In this document: positions 61,562 to 64,000 of the stretch, one piece after another
Position numbering within the stretch: position 1 is the first letter of the stretch
Layout of the letters: every line of letters starts with the position of its first letter
Assembly: GCA_910588205.1 (NCBI GenBank)
Contig: CAJUQK010000005.1
Location: 27,075-91,074, forward strand
Direction: 5' to 3'
DNA: 64,000 nucleotides
Source: an uncultured Eggerthellaceae bacterium
GTDB taxonomy: Bacteria > Actinomycetota > Coriobacteriia > Coriobacteriales > Eggerthellaceae
Notes under the pieces: generated by a model
Database searches by the model: none
Told to the model about the DNA's origin: nothing
The model's input: the letters and a program-made list of their open reading frames with translations, nothing else
Program-made: the position numbers and the translations under genes

Positions 61562-62997
61562 GCAACGAGGATTTCATTGCGGCAATCGCGCCGTTGGTTC
61601 AAAAGTACGCCCCTCAATACGGCATAGAATCGAATGCGGCGGTAATCGCGCAAGCCATCAACGAAAGCGGATGGGGGCAATCGCTCCTTGCATCGAAGTA
61701 TCACAACTACTTCGGCATGAAATGCGGGACGAAATGGCAAGGGGCATCGGTCAATCTTCAAACGCAGGAAGAATACCAACCCGGTACGCTTACAATGATT
61801 TCGGACAACTTCCGCGTATACGGTTCGATGGATGAAGGCGTTCGCGGATATTTCGAGTTCATCCAACTTCAACGGTATCAGAACTTGCGCGGCATCAAGG
61901 ATGCCCGTACGTATCTGCAAACCATCAAAGATGATGGATATGCAACCAGTTCTTTATACGTCGATAACTGCATGGCGTTGGTTGAACAGTTCAATCTAAC
62001 ACGTTTCGACAATCAACCTACAGGGGGAAGCATGGCGGTATTGTTGGCGCAAGCATCTTGCGACGAGCGCGGAAAGTACGTTGGCGGGCAAGCCGGAAAC
62101 CAAAGCGGAACGGAACTCAACACGCGCGGATACTACGAATCTTCGGGCAATCCTTGGAAGTGCTATCGCGCGAAGGATGCGGGCATGGCTAACCGAATCG
62201 CCCAGCAAGCTTCCGGCGCGGTCGCGAACATGAACATCGGTTATGATCAGGGTGAGCGAAACACGATTCGCACCGCCGCGCAACGCTTCGGGATGATGCT
62301 TGCAAGCATCGCCGAAAAGTGCGAATGCGATTGCGCGTCGCTAGGCGCGGAATGCGCAATATGCGCCGGTTCATCCGATGCCGCATTATTCGCGGGCGGC
62401 AATCTTTTATATACCGGAAACGCGCATGCAAAGCTTATGGCAACCGGCGATTTCGATTCGCTGGGAACGATTCCGCAATCCCAGTTATGTGTTGGCGATT
62501 TGCTCGTACGCGATGGGCATATGGTGATAGTCGTTTCCGGCAATCCCCGCTCGGGCGGTTCGTCCGGTAGTGCATCGAACGCCGTTACAACGGTGGATAT
62601 AACGGAACTTGCCAACGCTGTAATCAATGGACGCTTCGGCAATGGCGATGCGCGCCGCGCCGCCCTTGGCGATAAATACGATGCCGTTCAAGCGGAAGTG
62701 AACAGGATTCTATCAGGTACGCCGAACGCCCCCGGAACATCTACCGGAAGCGCGCGCATCGTTGCTGGTACGTATCGCGTCATCGCTTCCGATGGCTTGA
62801 ACGTTCGCGCGAACCCCTCAACTTCCGCCGAGATCGTTGCGGGATACGGGTATGGCGATGAAATCTACAGCATCGCCGCCGATATCACCGAAGCCGACGG
62901 CTACACATGGGCGCATTACACCGGCAAAAGCGGCGCATCGCGCTATGTTGCTCTTGGAACAATGGATGGTTCGGAAAAGTACCTTGCAAGGGTTTAG
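61558..62997 (+). CDS. Multidomain endolysin
   Basis: 479 residues with four parts. An N-terminal glucosaminidase (about 1-155) has INESGWGQS with catalytic Glu, then YHNYFGMKCG. Next is an NlpC/P60-like peptidase (about 165-335) with Cys in CDCASLGAECA and His in DGHMVIVVS. A CW_7-type repeat (about 353-386, AVINGRFGNGDARRAALGDK) and a C-terminal SH3b domain (about 405-475, DGLNVRANPS) follow. It would cut both glycan and peptide bonds of the host wall after holin opening. Two catalytic domains plus two binding domains is a rich architecture. Confidence 0.88.
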   Translation: MSNEDFIAAIAPLVQKYAPQYGIESNAAVIAQAINESGWGQSLLASKYHNYFGMKCGTKWQGASVNLQTQEEYQPGTLTMISDNFRVYGSMDEGVRGYFEFIQLQRYQNLRGIKDARTYLQTIKDDGYATSSLYVDNCMALVEQFNLTRFDNQPTGGSMAVLLAQASCDERGKYVGGQAGNQSGTELNTRGYYESSGNPWKCYRAKDAGMANRIAQQASGAVANMNIGYDQGERNTIRTAAQRFGMMLASIAEKCECDCASLGAECAICAGSSDAALFAGGNLLYTGNAHAKLMATGDFDSLGTIPQSQLCVGDLLVRDGHMVIVVSGNPRSGGSSGSASNAVTTVDITELANAVINGRFGNGDARRAALGDKYDAVQAEVNRILSGTPNAPGTSTGSARIVAGTYRVIASDGLNVRANPSTSAEIVAGYGYGDEIYSIAADITEADGYTWAHYTGKSGASRYVALGTMDGSEKYLARV

Positions 62998-63058
62998 TAT
63001 CGAACGACGCTTGCAATTCCTGTTGTAAGGAACAAAACCCGGTACGTGTAAACATCCG

Positions 63059-63070
63059 TATGCCCCACCA
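63059..63070. repeat. attR core
   Basis: TATGCCCCACCA, 11/12 identical to the tRNA 3' end at attL. With C in place of T it would pair perfectly with the tRNA's GGGGCAT acceptor strand, so it looks like the original host 3' end. An intrinsic terminator begins six bases later. Confidence 0.7.
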
Positions 63071-63076
63071 ATAATG

Positions 63077-63102
63077 AAAAGGCCGCTTACGCGGCCTTTT
63101 TT
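63077..63102 (+). terminator. Intrinsic terminator, probably the original one of tRNA-Ala
   Basis: GGCCGC / GCGGCC stem, extended by an A4/T4 pairing to ten base pairs, loop TTAC, then T-run. It also lies after the endolysin, so it can end the phage late transcript. Its place right after the attR tRNA remnant fits the pre-integration tRNA terminator. Confidence 0.85.
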
Positions 63103-64000
63103 GGTCTTGGAACAAGCATGTGCTTCAGGGCGACCGCAGGGCTGAACGTATTCGATCCGATGCGACAACGCAGAGAACATGACCAGATCCGACGGGTCAC
63201 GCTTCGCACAAGGATGCGTTGCGCGAAGAGCGCGTGCAACATATTCATTGAGCCACCTGCCGGGTAGTCTGCCGTATGGGGTTGTTCCGGGTGTTACAGG
63301 GGGCCGATCCAGATCGGCCCCTACAATGCATGGTTCACCCGGGCGCAACGCCGGGCGGACCTGAGGTCCGCCCCAACAGGCAACCTGACATGCACGGTTC
63401 ACCCGATGGGAACCTGACGCATATGTATGATTCACCCGATTGAAACCTGGCACACGATCCGTAGGGGTCGACCTCGGTCGACCCGAACCCGTTACAGCCC
63501 AAAAAACCATGCATTCCTGTTCGGGCCACAACCCTCATCCCGCTGCTTCGCAGCGGGAATAGTCAGGCGGCGGTTATGTGCTACTGGTCAGATAACCCCG
63601 TACGCCGCACATATATTTCGCGCGAAGCGCGCCAACGCGGCGGCAAGCCGCCCGCAGTGGTGATACGGACCCGTTGGGTCCCATCAGCAGTGCGGTGAGG
63701 TTTTTTGTTTTAGATAGAAGACAGCCCTTCCCCGTGAGGGGTTGAGGCCGATTCCGCAGGCCGAGAAAAGCGTGATATAAGCGAAGCATCACGTCTTTTC
63801 GAAGGGCGAGGCCTAAGGCCGAACGCCCCTTGCGGGGAGGGGCGAGCATCTTGACACCCGTGACGCCTAAGGCCGAACACCCCTTGCGGGGAAGGCGTCA
63901 TCCCAAACACGAGAGAGGGCGGATCCAGATCCGCCCCTACGAGTTCAGGATCACGCATGTGACATTTGGACCGGGCGGTTTCAAGCGGTGAATGCACCTT
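63103..64000. repeat. Gene-free right flank with palindromic repeats
   Basis: No convincing ORF. Members of the host palindrome family lie at 63300-63321 (GATCCAGATC centre), 63353-63374 (GACCTGAGGTC), about 63465-63484 (GACCTCGGTC) and 63917-63936 (GATCCAGATC). A different short hairpin, CCCCTTGCGGGG, occurs twice near 63826 and 63880. A motif of the type TGCATGGTTCACCCG recurs near 63328 and 63390. The stretch looks like host intergenic repeat accumulation. Confidence 0.7.

Larger units (their letters stand above)
26785..63070. mobile_element. Siphovirus-type prophage integrated at tRNA-Ala, about 36.3 kb
   Basis: Everything between the two tRNA-end copies is phage: recombinase, repressor, divergent early promoters, replication genes, DNA modification, terminases, an HK97-type head module, long-tail genes with tape measure, a DGR, holins and endolysin. 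All structural genes are intact and tightly overlapped, so it looks functional. Codon use differs by eye from the flanks (many CTT leucine codons versus CTG/CTC outside). The host palindromic repeats are absent inside. Confidence 0.92.

Noticed and set aside
63103..64000. Short frames in the right flank as genes.
   Set aside because: They cross the palindromic repeats, lack ribosome sites and have no recognisable motif.

Overview
Window overview. The sequence is a bacterial chromosome segment carrying a complete-looking, tailed-phage prophage. The flanks hold a U32 peptidase-family protein, a class A PBP, an argC-argJ-argB-argD operon, a GCS2-type ligase, an FKBP, adenine deaminase, an EF-G-like GTPase and a membrane-anchored LuxR-type regulator. 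The base composition is moderately GC-rich. Together with the membrane LuxR protein and the SpoVA-like protein, this suggests an actinobacterium of class Coriobacteriia (Eggerthellaceae-like). That is an inference from gene style, not from a marker gene.

Left flank (1-26,708). Most genes lie on the minus strand. From left to right they are U32 protein, small lipoprotein, PBP, argD/argB/argJ/argC, then plus-strand GCS2 ligase and FKBP, then a DMT transporter. Next comes a minus-strand trio: a coiled-coil/TM/leucine-rich protein with a C10 homopolymer upstream, a reading frame interrupted by one TAG, and a short DnaJ-domain protein. A Fic protein, an unknown protein, two membrane proteins (one with two SpoVA-like units), adenine deaminase, an EF-G-like GTPase, a LuxR-type protein and an amidohydrolase follow. 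Host intergenic spaces carry a dispersed family of short palindromes whose two arms co-vary. The family recurs in the right flank, and I saw none inside the prophage.

Prophage (about 26,785-63,070, about 36 kb). It sits at the 3' end of a tRNA-Ala(GGC) gene. The other end carries a 12-base copy of the tRNA 3' end (11/12 identical), followed at once by an intrinsic terminator that looks like the tRNA's own. The left arm has a large serine recombinase, a lysogeny block (small proteins, lipoprotein, XRE repressor) and a divergent promoter/operator region. It continues with early genes (HNH, zinc-ribbon proteins, DUF2786-type, nuclease-like), a second recombinase of the tyrosine type, and a replication initiator/DnaC pair with a candidate origin. 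A ParB-like protein plus a Mom-like DNA-modification protein come next. The right arm is an HK97-type siphovirus module: terminases, portal, ClpP-like protease, capsid, connectors, tail tube, tail chaperones with a -1 frameshift site, tape measure, tail tip, baseplate, then holin candidates and a multidomain endolysin.

The main find is a full diversity-generating retroelement (DGR) in the tail-fibre position (57,419-60,333). It comprises a target protein with a C-terminal variable repeat (VR), an Avd-like helical protein, a template repeat (TR) and a reverse transcriptase with a YMDD motif. TR and VR are 127 bases each and differ at 17 positions; 16 of these are adenines in TR. A perfect 9-bp hairpin follows VR, and a long two-part stem lies between TR and the reverse transcriptase. 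The phage therefore probably diversifies its receptor-binding tip.
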